Positions 11,571 to 12,320 of a stretch of 12,320 nt of DNA are shown here, piece by piece. The number at the start of each line of letters is the position of its first letter. The first letter of the stretch is position 1. This stretch comes from Coriobacteriaceae bacterium (lineage in GTDB: Bacteria > Actinomycetota > Coriobacteriia > Coriobacteriales > UMGS124): NCBI GenBank assembly GCA_019420325.1, contig JAHZHK010000083.1, forward strand, positions 1-12,320, written 5' to 3'. Both the position numbers and the translations under genes were made by a program. Below the pieces are notes generated by a model. The model saw nothing but the letters and a program-made list of their open reading frames with translations, was not told the DNA's origin and did not search any database.

Positions 11571-12320
11571 TTAGTCGCCGATGGCGTCGGGGTTGGAGCG
11601 CGCGGAGGTCCTTATCTGCTCAGGCTCGAGCTCGCCGAAGTTGGCGTCGCGGTCGTCGATGTCCACGTAGTCGCGACGCTGGATGACGCTCTTGTAGGCG
11701 GGGCGGATGATGCGCTTGCCGCTCTCGAGCTCTTCGAAGCGGTGTGCAGCCCAGCCTGCCATGCGCGCCGTGGCGAACATGGGCGTGCACAGGTCAACCG
11801 GGATGCCGAGCATGTTGTACACGAAGCCCGTGTACAGGTCGATGTTGGCGCACAGGACCTTGCGTGTGCCCTTCTCCTCGGCCATGACCTGCGGCGTCAT
11901 GCGCTCGATGTTCTCGAGGAGCTTGAGCTCGCGCTCGAACTCGGTGCCCTTGGCCAGACGCGAGGCGTACTTGTGGCAGATTATGGCGCGCGGGTCGGAG
12001 AGCGTATAGACCGCGTGGCCCATGCCGTAGACCAGGCCCGTGCCGTCGCCGGCCTGCTTGCGCACGATGCGGCGCAGGTAGTCGGCAACCTGGCCCTCGT
12101 CGGTCCAGTCATCTACGTGGCTCTCGATGTCGAGACACATTTCGCGCACCTTGCGATTGGCGCCGCCGTGCTTGGGGCCCTTGAGCGAGCCGATGGCGCC
12201 GGCGTAGGCCGAGTAAGCGTCGGTGCCGCTGGAGGTGAGCACACGGCAGGTGAACGTGGAGTTGTTGCCGCCGCCGTGCTCGGCATGCAGCATGAGCATG
12301 ACGTCGAGCATGTGTGCCTC
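11571..12320 (-). CDS. Citrate synthase, C-terminal part (partial)
   Basis: 250 codons run from the right edge of the window to the TAA at 11573-11571; the start lies beyond the window. The enzyme condenses oxaloacetate with acetyl-CoA to citrate. In anaerobes this usually feeds glutamate synthesis through a partial TCA cycle. Seen: LHAEHGGGNNSTFTCRV with the first catalytic His; GSLKGPKHGGAN; GMGHAVY with the second His; and NIDLYTGFVY with the catalytic Asp. All are in the expected order and spacing. The glycine- and asparagine-rich form of the first motif is that of the citrate/2-methylcitrate synthase group, so methylcitrate activity cannot be excluded. It converges on the trigger-factor-like operon. 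Confidence 0.93.
   Translation of the reverse strand, partial: EAHMLDVMLMLHAEHGGGNNSTFTCRVLTSSGTDAYSAYAGAIGSLKGPKHGGANRKVREMCLDIESHVDDWTDEGQVADYLRRIVRKQAGDGTGLVYGMGHAVYTLSDPRAIICHKYASRLAKGTEFERELKLLENIERMTPQVMAEEKGTRKVLCANIDLYTGFVYNMLGIPVDLCTPMFATARMAGWAAHRFEELESGKRIIRPAYKSVIQRRDYVDIDDRDANFGELEPEQIRTSARSNPDAIGD

Overview
This GC-rich, densely packed window looks like chromosomal DNA from a host-associated anaerobic high-GC Gram-positive bacterium. The most likely group is the Coriobacteriia (Collinsella/Olsenella/Eggerthella relatives). That is an inference from the oxygen-sensitive class III ribonucleotide reductase, the GC-rich codon use, a tRNA gene with encoded CCA, and an actinobacterial-looking protein set. 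No ribosomal RNA or taxonomic marker gene is present to prove it.

Layout. Positions 1-184 are the 3' end of nrdD. A 289-bp gap follows that holds two oppositely oriented ~85-bp fold-back elements, then nrdG (474-1064) and a strong terminator. On the minus strand, an aldo/keto reductase with a C-terminal 2[4Fe-4S] ferredoxin module is followed after 3 nt by a MATE efflux transporter (3654 down to 1198). Diverging from it on the plus strand is a three-gene operon (3716-6554): a Gx-transporter/EetB-like membrane protein with a repetitive cysteine tail, an ApbE-type FAD:protein FMN transferase with a twin-arginine signal, and a membrane-anchored NusG-domain-II (EetA-like) protein. Together these resemble the flavin-based extracytosolic electron transfer modules of Gram-positive bacteria.

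The ~350-bp gap after this operon contains overlapping alternative hairpins, a 142-bp palindromic element with 16-bp terminal inverted repeats, and a 24-bp near-perfect direct repeat. One copy of that repeat is the tail of the tRNA-Lys(CTT) terminator. The tRNA (minus, 6983-6907) has a good promoter, and a large MmpL/RND-type exporter (minus, 9417-7075) lies upstream of it. A HIT-family protein and a trigger-factor-like chaperone/PPIase form a tight plus-strand pair (9559-11449) ending in a classic terminator. The window closes with the 3' part of a citrate synthase on the minus strand, followed by a perfect 15-bp hairpin.

Most genes belong to recognisable families. The unusual material is: the paired structured repeats inside the nrdD-nrdG gap; the exact 16-residue, one-cysteine-per-unit repeats on the EetB-like protein; the small palindromic element beside tRNA-Lys; and a trigger-factor-like protein without the usual ribosome-docking signature. 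I saw no CRISPR array, IS transposase, integrase or phage gene.
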